From positions 5,518,001 to 5,582,000 of the forward strand of contig CP114485.1 of NCBI GenBank assembly GCA_027186245.1: a stretch of DNA of 64,000 nt. The letters are read 5' to 3'. This document shows positions 13,728 to 24,960 of this stretch, one piece after another. Each line of letters begins with the position of its first letter. The stretch's first letter is position 1. The translations under genes and the position numbers were made by a program. The notes under the pieces were generated by a model. The model was given only the letters and a program-made list of their open reading frames with translations. It had not been told where the DNA came from and ran no database searches. Origin of the DNA: Coriaria nepalensis (taxonomy: Eukaryota; Streptophyta; Magnoliopsida; Cucurbitales; Coriariaceae).

Positions 13728-13920
13728 TTTTTTTTGGAAATCTAGAGAACTCCTCCACGCACCTTCGGTGATGTGATATAAACTCCGGAAGGAGTGGTTG
13801 GACTCACAACATTACCAGATAAGTTTAAAGTATAATCCAAAGTATTGAGTAGAGAATTTGAATCCAGGATGATCTAAGAAAGCTACCTCTGCTCAACCAC
13901 TTGGGCAACCCCTAGGGGTG
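13728..13920 (-). mobile_element. tRNA-derived SINE
   Basis: Read on the minus strand, the element opens with GGGGTTGCCCAAGTGGTTGA, which fits an A box. About 40 bases on it has GGATTCAAATTC, which fits a B box. It ends in an A-rich tail (T-run at about 13728-13737 on the plus strand). The order tRNA-like head, unrelated body, A tail and the total length of about 190 bases are those of plant SINEs. Target duplications are not clear. Confidence 0.72.
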
Positions 13921-13984
13921 CACTTCTTCGATTGTTTTACGGCGACAATACTGACGTGATAATATTCTAATACATCAACACAAA

Positions 13985-14050
13985 TGATACAATAACAATG
14001 TAATTATGAATTTTTAATGATACAATAACAATGTAATTATGAATTTTTAT
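13985..14050. repeat. 33-bp tandem duplication
   Basis: Two adjacent copies (13985-14017 and 14018-14050) share the sequence TGATACAATAACAATGTAAT and what follows, without visible differences. This is a recent local duplication in intergenic DNA. Confidence 0.85.
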
Positions 14051-14996
14051 TAATATTATGTCAACAGTAAAAAAAATTTAAAATATAAATTCGACTTAAA
14101 TTAACATTTTTTTTTAAAAATTTTGTCCTAAAAATTTATATATTTACTATTTATTCCCCTAAACTAATATTTTGTTCACTCGTATGGAGTTCAAACTCTA
14201 TTAATAAAGATCAAACTCGACCTCTATCCCTTCCTTGATGGAGGGTTGTGATGAACAAAAAAGTTTAGGGGAGTAATAGTAATATATAAATCTTTAGAAC
14301 AAGATTTTATAAAGAAAAAAAAAATAATTTGGATTGAGTTTATATTTTTAATTTTTATTATTATTAATGTGATATTAAAAATTTAAATTAAAATATTATT
14401 ACATTAGTATCGTCTTGAAGAGATTAAAATAACCGATTTTAACAGCACGCTGACTAAAATATTAACCTGACACGATACACAAATTAATTCGTAAGTCAAA
14501 TGAGAATAAAAGTGTAATTAATTAAAGAAAAAAAAAAAAAAAAAAGCGCGGAAGGATCAAACGCATAATCCAAAAAGAAAACTGATTGGTAACTGACGTT
14601 AACGATGGGCAATGGGCAATGGGCGGATGAAAACCCAGTTTTGTGTCTATCTACTTTAGGCCTGCCAGAACCCTCTAAAATCATCGTCCTCATCCCTACA
14701 CACAAGCCGACAACGAAGCCCTAATAAGCAGTTAAGCAGTAGCTACTTTTTCATGCACTGCTTCCTCCACTTTTTGACAGTGGGCGGGCGCCATCACAAT
14801 CTGTAAGAAGACAACTTGAAAGTTGATATCTCCACTAACTAGTCTCTATACATTTGCGGAAAATCCCTAACGCCTCTCCAAACCCCCCTTCAGTCACAAC
14901 AGCTTTAAATAAGACTCCATTGTCGACTGTTCAAGCAGGCTCTCAGTCTGCAAGAATCTCGAGCAAGAGAATAGTGAGTGATTGACGGCGAAAGAA
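14051..14996. other. Intergenic and CARB upstream region
   Basis: This stretch is AT-rich to about 14550, with an A-run at 14525-14544. From there to the CARB start the GC content rises and CT-rich leader-like sequence appears (14870-14975). No coding sequence is seen. The promoter elements cannot be placed with certainty. Confidence 0.45.
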
Positions 14997-17900
14997 ATGA
15001 TGGCTTGCAGTTTGAATCCCTGCGAAAATCTCACATGCAAGTCGATTCTATCACAATCGTCGTTGAATCTTTCTTCCGCTAAGTCTCTATTCTACAGTCA
15101 CAGCAGTTTCCGCTTCTTCTTCCACCGTAACAACAAGATCAAGCTCGGAGGAGGAGCAACAGCTAAGAGAAGCTCGACTCTTCCGCTCAACCTTCGCTCG
15201 CGTTTGCTGCGATTCAACTCCGTCCGGTGCGAGACCGGCGACTCCGAAAATGACGGCATTTGGAAACCTGGAAAAGTCGGTAAGAGAACGGACTTGAAGA
15301 AGATCATGATTCTCGGAGCTGGTCCTATCGTGATAGGGCAAGCTTGCGAATTCGATTATTCGGGTACTCAAGCTTGTAAAGCGCTCAAAGAAGAAGGTTA
15401 CGAAGTGGTTCTGATCAATTCAAACCCTGCAACGATCATGACCGATCCAGATTTAGCTGATCGGACATACATTACTCCCATGACGCCTGAATTAGTCGAG
15501 CAAATTCTCGAAAAGGAACGTCCAGATGCTATCTTGCCTACAATGGGAGGACAAACTGCCCTAAATCTCGCCGTGGCATTGGCTGAAAATGGAACCCTAG
15601 AAAAATACAACGTAGAATTAATTGGAGCAAAGCTCGAAGCAATTAAGAAAGCAGAGGATAGAGAGCTGTTCAAGGAAGCAATGAAGAACATAGGGATTAA
15701 AACCCCTCCTTCTGGAATCGCAACAACACTAGATGAATGTGTCGAGATAGCAGGCACAATCGGAGAGTTTCCTTTGATTGTTCGTCCCGCGTTCACACTA
15801 GGCGGGACTGGAGGTGGCATTGCTTACAATAAGGAGGAATTCGAGTCCATTTGTAAAGCAGGATTGAATGCAAGCTTGACATCTCAGGTTTTAGTGGAGA
15901 AATCTTTGTTGGGATGGAAAGAATATGAGCTTGAGGTTATGAGGGATTTGGCTGATAATGTAGTGATTATATGCTCGATTGAGAATATTGATCCAATGGG
16001 TGTTCATACAGGAGATTCTATCACTGTTGCTCCAGCTCAAACTCTAACTGATAAGGAGTATCAGAGGCTTAGGGATTATTCAATTGCTATCATAAGGGAA
16101 ATTGGAGTTGAATGTGGGGGTTCGAATGTGCAGTTTGCTGTTAATCCAAAAGATGGCGAGGTTATGGTGATTGAGATGAACCCTAGAGTTTCAAGATCTT
16201 CTGCTTTAGCTTCTAAGGCTACTGGTTTTCCAATTGCTAAGATGGCGGCTAAATTGTCTATTGGTTATTCTTTGGATCAAATCCCGAATGATATCACGAA
16301 GAAAACTCCAGCTAGTTTTGAGCCTTCTATTGATTATGTGGTGACTAAGGCAAGTAAAAATTCTAACTTGTTCATGAACATTATTTTGGTCAATAGTAAT
16401 ATTACCAGTTTACCTTGGAGCGTTTTGACTTTAGAAGTAGAGTTTTGTTATAGGATTAGATTTAAATTGATATGACATTTATTTTAGGAGTTTGAAATCT
16501 TAGGCAAACTGGCCCTAATAAGTACAACAACAATATTGCTCATTATTTTAAGCTTATTAAGATGTCTTGATCTGTAGGCTGTGCTGAAATTTAATATATT
16601 GGTTCTCGTTATTATTGCTGTTGCTACTTATGTTAATTCTGTCTTCGTGAAATGTGCAGATTCCTCGCTTTGCTTTTGAGAAATTTCCAGGTTCTCAACC
16701 AATTCTAACGACCCAAATGAAATCTGTGGGTGAATCAATGGCCTTGGGCCGCACCTTTCAGGAATCTTTCCAAAAAGCGGTCCGATCACTTGAATGTGGC
16801 TACTCTGGATGGGGTTGTGCAAAAGTGAAAGAGCTCGATTGGGACTGGGAGCAATTGAAGTACAGCCTCAGAGTTCCTAGCCCTGATCGAATCCATGCTG
16901 TTTATGCTGCAATGAAAAAGGGAATGAAGATACAAGATATCCATGAACTCAGTTTCATCGATAAATGGTTCCTCACTCAGCTTCAAGACCTGGTAGATGT
17001 GGAACAATACCTCTTGGCCCAGACCTTGTCTGATCTGACAAAAGAAGATTTCTATGAAGTGAAGAAGAGAGGGTTTAGTGACAAACAGATTGCATTCGCC
17101 ACTAAATCGACAGAGAAAGAGGTTCGGTCCAAGCGGCTATCTCTCGGTGTAGCCCCGGCTTATAAGAGGGTGGATACTTGTGCTGCAGAGTTTGAGGCTA
17201 ACACTCCTTACATGTACTCTTCTTATGATTATGAGTGTGAATCTGCTCCCACTCAAAGGAAAAAGGTTTTGATTTTGGGTGGTGGGCCTAACCGAATCGG
17301 ACAGGGTATTGAATTTGACTATTGCTGCTGCCATACTTCATTTGCTCTTCAGGTCCGTTGATCATCTTTAACATCTTTAGAAATTCTATCTGTGATTTGT
17401 ATGCATTAGATGATCCGGGTTTCTTTCTTTATTTTCTTTTGCAGAATGCTGGATATGAAACAATCATGATGAACTCGAACCCCGAGACAGTTTCGACAGA
17501 TTACGACACAAGTGACCGTCTTTACTTTGAACCCCTAACAGTTGAGGACGTTCTAAACATCATTGATTTAGAAAGGCCAGATGGTATCATTGTCCAATTT
17601 GGAGGTCAAACCCCATTAAAACTAGCTCTTCCTATCCAACAATACCTAGACGAAAACAAGCCAAAATCTTCCAGCGGTAACTGGCTTGTTCAAATATGGG
17701 GTACATCTCCAGACTCCATAGATGCAGCAGAGGATAGAGAGAAGTTCAATGCAATCCTTGATGAGTTAAAAATCGAACAGCCCAAAGGAGGCATTGCCAA
17801 GAGTGAACAAGACGCTCTAGCCATTGCTAAGGATATAGGCTACCCAGTGGTAGTTCGGCCCTCATATGTACTAGGTGGTCGGGCGATGGAAATTGTGTAC

Positions 17901-18992
17901 AGTGATGACAAGCTCGTGACTTACCTTGAAAATGCAGTTAAGGTGGACCCAGATCGACCTGTTTTGATCGATCGGTACTTATCCGACGCCATAGAAATTG
18001 ACGTTGATGCATTAGCCGATTCCCATGGAAACGTGGTGATTGGTGGGATAATGGAGCATATTGAGCAAGCTGGAGTTCATTCCGGTGACTCAGCTTGTTC
18101 CCTTCCAACTAAAACCATCTCCTCTTCTAGCTTAGAAACAATAAGGGTTTGGACTACAAAATTGGCCAAGAGGCTTAATGTGATCGGGCTTATGAACTGC
18201 CAGTATGCAATCACATTGGCCGGAGAGGTTTACTTGCTCGAAGCAAACCCTAGAGCTTCTAGAACCGTCCCATTTGTGTCTAAAGCAATTGGGCACCCGT
18301 TAGCTAAATATGCTTCCCTTGTTATGTCGGGAAAAACATTGCACGAACTGGGATTCACTAAGGAGGTTATCCCGAGACATGTTTCGGTCAAAGAAGCGGT
18401 TCTTCCATTTGAGAAATTCCAAGGTTGTGATGTTTTGCTTGGCCCCGAAATGAGAAGTACTGGAGAAGTAATGGGTCTTGATTTTGAATTCCCCCTTGCA
18501 TTTGCAAAGGCTCAGATCGCAGCCGGTAACAAACTTCCGCATTCCGGAACAGTGTTTCTTAGCCTGAACGATTTGACGAAACCCCATCTGGCTAAAATAG
18601 CTAGGGCATTTGTAGAGCTCGGTTTCAGTATTGTTGCGACTAATGGGACCGCTCGTGTTCTTGAACTGGAAGGTCTTCCAGTGGAGAGGGTTTTGAAATT
18701 GCACGAGGGTAGGCCCCACGCAGGGGATATAATTGCAAACGGGCAGATTCAGTTGATGGTGGTTACGAGCTCAGGAGATGCTCTTGATCAGATTGATGGA
18801 AGGCAGTTGAGGAGAATGGCTCTGGCTTATAAAGTTCTGATAATTACAACTGTGGCCGGTGCCTTGGCTACTGCCGAGGCGATTAGAAGCTTGAAGTCTA
18901 GTACTTTGAAGATGATGGCTCTCCAGGATTTTATCAAGGTTGAGACGAAAACTGGGTCTGGGAATTTGAACACCTTGCAAACTGCTTTGTGA
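14997..18992 (+). CDS. CARB: Carbamoyl-phosphate synthase large chain, plastid
   Basis: Exons are 14997-16349, 16660-17352 and 17445-18992, giving 1197 residues. The enzyme makes carbamoyl phosphate from bicarbonate, ATP and glutamine-derived ammonia for pyrimidine and arginine synthesis in plastids, together with the small glutaminase chain. Residues 1 to about 85 are rich in Ser and Arg and poor in acidic residues, as in a transit peptide. The two ATP-grasp halves start at [20 protein letters not shown] (about residue 101) and [20 protein letters not shown] (about residue 655). Repeat signatures include [12 protein letters not shown] and [18 protein letters not shown] in the first half and [12 protein letters not shown] and [18 protein letters not shown] in the second. 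The C-terminal MGS-like regulatory domain begins near residue 1050. ATG codons at 14997 and 15000 are both possible starts. Intron 1 uses a GC donor (AAG|GCAAGT) with a normal AG acceptor. Confidence 0.96.
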
Positions 18993-19670
18993 AAGAATTA
19001 GACAAGTTTATCTGGTAAGAAATTCTGGGTTCTCTGCTCCGTCTTTTCTTAGTTTTTTTTCTTCAATTAGTCTGTTGTCTTATAGTTTTGCTTTTTTATT
19101 TGTCCTACTATAAGCATAGTGATTAAGCATTGGAAATGTACAGTATCGTGTGCTATGATGATGCCGTAATCAATGTTTGCTAATTCTAAAATCCCGTTAA
19201 AAGCAGGTTTTCTGATTTAAAATGCAGTTCGAGCCCGAAATTCAATTTGGGACGAGGATTCATTCTGGGTCTGATGTCGTGTGGCCTTTGCAGCTAGCTA
19301 GTGGATAATAATTGGACAAGGGACCGAGCTTGCCTCCTTATTAGATTATTACTTTAGCTAGCTTCTAATGCATATTAATTTCTAAAGGTTCATCAAGTAG
19401 TCATCATATCTAATAAAATGAGTTTTCTTGATTTTCATTTTTCCAAAACTAGTAAGGATGTCAAATTTGTTGTTGTTGTTGGGTTTTTTTTTTCCTTGTT
19501 TTGGAGAAATCTTTTAAGTGGATCGTATCCATGATTTGATCTTCTTGATTGTAGTTGAAATAGATATAAATAGAGAAATTATGATTTTCTTTTCAAATTT
19601 TAAGATAATTATAGTAAATATTTTTAAATTTTTATAATTTTAATTATAATAATTTTTTATAAAATAATTT
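18993..19670. other. CARB 3' region and spacer
   Basis: The first few hundred bases are probably the CARB 3' untranslated region. Possible polyadenylation-like AATAAA stretches occur near 19412. I see no coding sequence. Confidence 0.4.
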
Positions 19671-20240
19671 AAAATATACTTAAATTAACATTTTTTTTTA
19701 TTTTCAATTTAAAAATATTATATTTAATGTTTTTGATGTATATACTTTTTAAATCAATTTTCTTATGTTATATCCTTTCATCATCATCCCCCTTATTCTT
19801 TTGCCCCGCTCTCTCCACCGACTATCACTACCATAAATATACAATTTTAAGAAATTAACAAATTGAAAATTTTATATTTATTTTAAAATTATATTATATT
19901 TTTTTATTTTTAATTTCTAACTTTCTTTGTCAAAATAAAAAATAAAAATCATTTTCAATTATAACAATCTTCATTTTTTTTTCTCGAAAAATCTCTCTTT
20001 TTTAATATTCGGTGAAGTTCAAAAATTAATTTATAATATTACAAGATTAATTTTTAAAAAAATTAATTTTAATTTATCAAATTTAAAGTATTAAAATACT
20101 TCTGATAGTTGTAGTTGGAGGGAAGGGAGTAGCAAATGAATTAGCGAAGGAAAATTGATTTAAAAAATAAATAAGTCAAAAATATTAAAAATAAAACTTT
20201 GAATTTAAAAATGAAAAAAAAAGGTATTAATTTAGAAAAA
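19671..20240. mobile_element. Inverted-repeat element without coding capacity
   Basis: The left arm (about 19671-19830) and the right arm (about 20105-20240) match when one is reversed. Both contain TTTTTAAATCAATTTTC followed by a pyrimidine-rich part ending near CCACC / CTACAACTATC. The arms are about 120-150 bases and diverged. The interior has no open frame. Long inverted arms around an empty centre fit a foldback or Mutator-like non-autonomous element. Confidence 0.5.
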
Positions 20241-20676
20241 ATTTACAAATTATATTTATTTTATATGAAATTAGAAATTCAAATAAAATATTCATTGTAA
20301 GTACATAAATTTAATAAATTCATTATATTTATCTCAAAATTTTTTTTAAAAATTTCCTAATTTTCCCTAAATAAAAATCTACCCTAAATATTATCTTGTA
20401 CTTAAAGTACACCATTGTCTATGCCCCTTGAGCCAATATGGGCCCACGTGTTTTTTTTTTCCCTTCCCTTATTTTTTGATTTTATATTTTTTTATTTTTT
20501 CTAGCCATTTTCGAAAGATCCCAAAATATATTAGAAACAAGTTTAAACACATAATTTGAATATTTATATTAGAAAATAAAGACGTTGCATATAAGTCAAG
20601 TATATACATAAGAAACATTTTTTTTCTTCTTATTATACTTTTAACCTTTATAACTTTATTTTATTTTATTTTCACA

Positions 20677-20718
<42 letters not shown>

Positions 20719-21039
20719 TTATATTTTCCTCTCCTGTATCATCTTTACAAATCTTAATCACCGGTTGCCGCCGCCACCTCCTCCGAACCATTGCGATGCA
20801 CAATCGCTGGCCCACCTCTCTCTCTCTCTCTCTTCCTCTCCTTCTCCCTCTCTCCAGCCTCATTCATGGCAGACTTGCGTGCATTTCTCTCCAGCCTCAT
20901 TATGCAAATTCTGAGTTTATAGCGGTAATGTAATGTTTTGGGGGTCATGAGTACATTTTTGGAAAGTCTTGAATGTTTAAAGTAGTTTTTAATATGTTTT
21001 GGGGTTATGGGTTTTTTTTGGCTCTTTTCAAAACAAAGT
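20241..21039. other. Spacer with (TA)n, T-run and CT-rich tract
   Basis: A TA repeat occupies about 20676-20698 and is followed by an 18-base T-run. CT-rich sequence lies at 20815-20860. GC-rich fragments near 20757-20800 have no conserved coding match that I recognise. This is the upstream region of the first RBR ligase gene. Confidence 0.5.
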
Positions 21040-21047
21040 TATAAATA
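21040..21047 (+). promoter_or_regulatory. TATAAATA box of the first RBR gene
   Basis: A consensus TATAAATA lies 33 bases before the ATG at 21080. With the usual spacing, transcription would start near 21070 and leave a leader of only about ten bases. Either the leader is very short or this box is not used. Confidence 0.45.
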
Positions 21048-21079
21048 CTGCCTAGCCACTCACTCCCTTTGTATATTAA

Positions 21080-23375
21080 ATGGCGGCGAACCCCTCCTTC
21101 CTGTACGACGGCGAGGACGACGGCGATTACCTAACTCTAATCTCTGAGCAACGCCGAGAACTCATGGACGCCGAAGCCCTAGACTCAGATCTCGACCTCG
21201 CCTTCCAACTTCAACTCCAGGAAGCCCTCACCGCCTCTCTCGCCTCTCAACCATCCACCACCTCCTCCTCCTCCTCCTCCTTCTCAATTTTACAACGAGA
21301 ACGTGAATTTCATCCTCATCGCTCTGGCGACGACGATGTAACTGTCCTCAATTTCCTCAATCTCCAGTCGCGAGAACTATCCAAGTTAGAGCAAGAACTG
21401 AAAGATCGAGAGCAGAGCGAGATCGAGATGCGTCGGATGAGGGAGGATCTTAGCCGTAGACTTCACGACGAGAAGGTGGCGAGAGAGATGACGAGGATTC
21501 CGGAGGATGACTGGATAGAGTGTGGTGATATCTTCGAGATACCTTTCGGCGAGGGCTCATCGAAGGACGTGGAAAATAACGCAGAGTTCAGGCTTTATTT
21601 CAAAGGATTCTCCAGTGTGGAGTCGGTCAAGAATCAGAAAGTTGTATTGGCTGGGATTGGGATTGCGATTTGTGATTCGAGAGATAATTTGATTTTCAAA
21701 ATGAGGAAGCCATTGATTGGACATGGAGTAAGCAGAAATGGTGCTGAAGCTAAGGCTTTGATCGAAGGTCTCAATGTTGCTCTTGCTTTAGAGCTCAAGC
21801 GCATCGTCTTTTACTGCGATTACTATCCTCTCTATCAATTTGTGAGTTTTCTCTTCTGTACTATTCTTATTTTCGATTAATCTAAATCTAGTATATCATT
21901 AATTGTTCAAGGTTTTGGATGCTTCTTGGTGGGTGTCATTCAAGCATTGTGTTATGGAAAAATGGGACTTGAGTAAGCATTGTGTTATGTTTCTTAATGA
22001 ATGTCAGTAAGCAGATAGATAGATAGATAGAACTGTTTATATGCGCAATTGGGCAATATAGATTTCGTAGTCTTATTCAAAAATTTCCATCTAAAGGTTG
22101 CATTACGAGTATATAATTCGTCTCTTTCACTTTTTGGCCTCAGGCTTATAGAATCAAAAGAGATAGTGGACACTTTCTCTTTAATAGTAAATCTTTTTTC
22201 TTTTTCTACCAGACTAATGGAGATCTGTTAACATTACGTTTACAAATTCAGGTGATGGGGAGATGGCCAGCAAAGCAGCGAAAGATTGCTATGCTGATCA
22301 ATCAAGTGACTCTTCTTCGAAGAAAATTCACGCACTGCATGCCCCAGCTAGTGCCACGGTACGATATTAAGTTTGCTTTTAAACTAGCCAGAGAGGCAAT
22401 AATGTCTCAAACAACTGGTCCGTCAGATTCCAACCATGGCGACCGCAAACTCGAGTCTTGTGTTATCTGTCTGGAAGATTGTGAGATTGATAAGGTATTC
22501 TCAGTTGATGGGTGCTTACACCGTTACTGCTTTTCTTGTATGAAACAACATATAGAAGTAAAGTTGCTACAAGGGATAGTGCCCAAATGCCCACATGAAA
22601 ATTGCAAGACTGATCTTAGTATCGAAAGCTGTAAAAAGTTCTTGACTCCTAAATTAATTGAGACTATGAGGCAGCGTTTGAAAGAAGCCTCTATACCCAT
22701 TACTGAGAAAGTCTATTGCCCGTATCCTAGATGCTCTGCTTTAATGTCGAAAAGTGATGTTTTTCACTATAGTAGAGATATATTTGTCAATGGTGAGCAG
22801 TCTCTTAGGAAATGCATGAAATGTCATGGCCTTTTCTGCCATGATTGTAAAGTTCCTTGGCATAGTGGATTGAAATGCCCAGAGTACAAAAGGTTGAACC
22901 CTAATCCACCTGTTGAGGATCTCAAGCTTAAATCTCTTGCAACATGGAATCTATGGCGTCAGTGTAAGAAGTGCAATCACATGATTGAACTTTCTGAAGG
23001 ATGCAATCACATGACTTGCAGGTAACTCAATCCTGCTTGTTATTTGTTTCTCATTAAAACTTGTTAATTTGTTTTAGTATGTGTTAGGAAAGCTATGATG
23101 GACTGACTATATCAATCAGTTTTCGAGTTTTCTGTGTTGGGGTTCACTTCTTAATATATCTTTTCATGCTGTGATTGGTTAAATGCAGATGTGGGCATGA
23201 GTTCTGCTATAGTTGTGGAGCCGAGTGGGTAAATAAAATGGCAACATGTTCTTGCCCGGGTTGGGATGAGGATAATATTTGGTACCATGGTAATGATAGA
23301 GACTTTGAAGAAGAAGAAGAAGAAGAGGATGAGGACGATTTCTATGATTCCGATTGGGATGACGATTTCTATTAG
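21080..23375 (+). CDS. RBR-type E3 ubiquitin ligase with RNase H-like domain (copy 1)
   Basis: Exons are 21080-21841, 22252-23021 and 23189-23375, giving 572 residues; phases join cleanly (the Arg codon AG+A at the last join). The N-terminal third has a short coiled-coil-like charged stretch (residues 95-140). An RNase H-like fold of the RVT_3 type follows (about 168-300: FRLYFKGF, AICDSRDNLIFKM, EAKALIEGLNVAL, IVFYCDYYPLYQF). RING1 starts at Cys324 (CVICLEDC). An in-between-RING domain and RING2 come after (CKKCNHMIELSEGCNHMTC). Cys505 in GCNHMTC is at the position of the catalytic thioester cysteine of RBR ligases. The C-terminus is a run of Glu and Asp. These enzymes take ubiquitin from an E2 onto the catalytic Cys and then onto a substrate. 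The substrate is unknown. Copy 2 lies 7 kb downstream. Confidence 0.93.
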
Positions 23376-24077
23376 TTAAGAATTTTGAGAAATAAGCACA
23401 GAAATTCTAAACCTCCTCCTTCCCCTTACCCTCTTCTCTCTTTCTTGATATTTGTTGCCGTTCCCCCTGTACATGAATTATATAACTTGTAGAGTTTAGA
23501 GAGAATTTGATAAGTTGATTGACCTTTCAACTGGGAACATGCTTTGGTTAATAACTTGGTTTTGAAGAGTCTTTTTCTGTTTAAAATATTTTTGTATGTA
23601 CATGGTCTATGGTTATGATTACGTGACATATTATATCCTATCCTAATTATAAATATCACGATCGTAACATTTATGATTGTGTTTAGTGTGTTTCGTAGCT
23701 ATACATGCATACAAGAGTTTGTCAGTTGGGTCTCGAAATTGAGTTATACAAAATTTTGGGTTGATGTTCGAATGACTATAGATTATGCTTTGATACTATA
23801 TATTACACCGACAAAGAGAATATGTCACTTGGATTATTTGCCATATTCAATCACCACATAAAAGTTATAAATTTTGAGTTGGTCTTTTATACGAGACAGA
23901 ATCATTTAAATAGTTATTTGAGATATTTTTGGAAGTACATGGGGAAATCAACAGTATTCATAGATTAAGATCCTGTTTATAGCAAATGCAACATCCGAAG
24001 TAATTCTTAATAAATGACATGTATTATGTACTTGACATATAATGCAAAATGGGAAAACTGTTTAGGAAATTTGATGA
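23376..24077. other. RBR copy 1 3' region and spacer
   Basis: The region downstream of the stop holds the probable 3' untranslated region, then AT-rich spacer. No gene is seen before the FAR1-like relic. Confidence 0.4.
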
Positions 24078-24960
24078 AAAATGGGTTGTAATTTCCTTGT
24101 AGATTTCAAAGATTATATGTATCACTATGACGAAGATTCTGATTTTAATGAAACTTGGCAAAAATTGCTTCATGAATACCCTTTAAAAAAAATAATTTGG
24201 GTGGAGCATATTTATATGTTAAGAAAGAAATGGAATAAATGTTGTATGAAGATTGCATTTACTTTAGGCATTCACAGTACACGTGCAACTGAAAATTTTA
24301 TCTCTGTCTTTGAAGAATTATGTAAAATCTACCTTGATGTTGTACAATTCTTCAAGAATTTTGGGAGAGTGATCAAGTGTTATAACGAGAGCCAAGCTGA
24401 AATTGTCCCCACGAAAAGTTGCAAAAAAATAAGTATCCTAAGTCACCCATCATGAGACAAGCCACGTAAGTTTGTACCCTTTTAATATTTGGGGAGTTTC
24501 AAGATGAAAATGGTTGGATTGCAGCTGCATATGTAAGGTCTTGAAATGAAACACATATTCCATATAGGCATGATGTTGCTATTGTCGATGAGAATGGTGA
24601 TTTCAAAGTAAGGCTCAACCTAACATACCGTATAATTGATTGAAGTTGCAAAAAGTTTGAGACATTTGAAATTTTATGCGGTCAAGTTCTTTTATCATCT
24701 AGATATCAAGTCAATCTCAAAGATGTATATTTTAAGGAGACTTCCATACGAAGCAAGAGACATGATGTTCCAAATTGATGGGAAACTTTTTTCGGAAGAT
24801 GTCAACTTGAATATTTTTAAACATTGTAGTTTTCTATGTTCGGTATCTATAAAGATCGCGAAAAAAGTAGCCGAGTCTAAGGAATGATATGATTTAGCAT
24901 ATAAGACCATCAATAATTTGCTTGAAAAATCCGTATGTTTTAGAATTGAACACGAAAGCT
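24078..24960 (+). pseudogene. FAR1/FRS-like (MULE transposase-derived) pseudogene fragment
   Basis: The open stretch 24081-24455 matches the late part of the FAR1/FRS transposase-like domain: FLVDFKDYMYHYDEDSDF, W..LLHEYPL, then HSTRATENFISVFEE. After a stop it continues in other frames with FQDENG and a SWIM-type zinc-finger relic. The first zinc-ligand Cys of CxC is replaced by a stop (TGA, 24641-24643), followed by SCKKFETFGILCGQVL. The hinge-like MYILRRLPYEARDM follows near 24720-24760. FRS proteins are domesticated Mutator-type transposases that act as transcription factors. This copy is truncated on the 5' side and has frameshifts and stops. It could equally be the remains of an actual MULE transposase. 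Confidence 0.78.

Noticed and set aside
14982..14996. Upstream extension of CARB by five codons
   Set aside because: The apparent first codon is TTG; the first ATG is at 14997.
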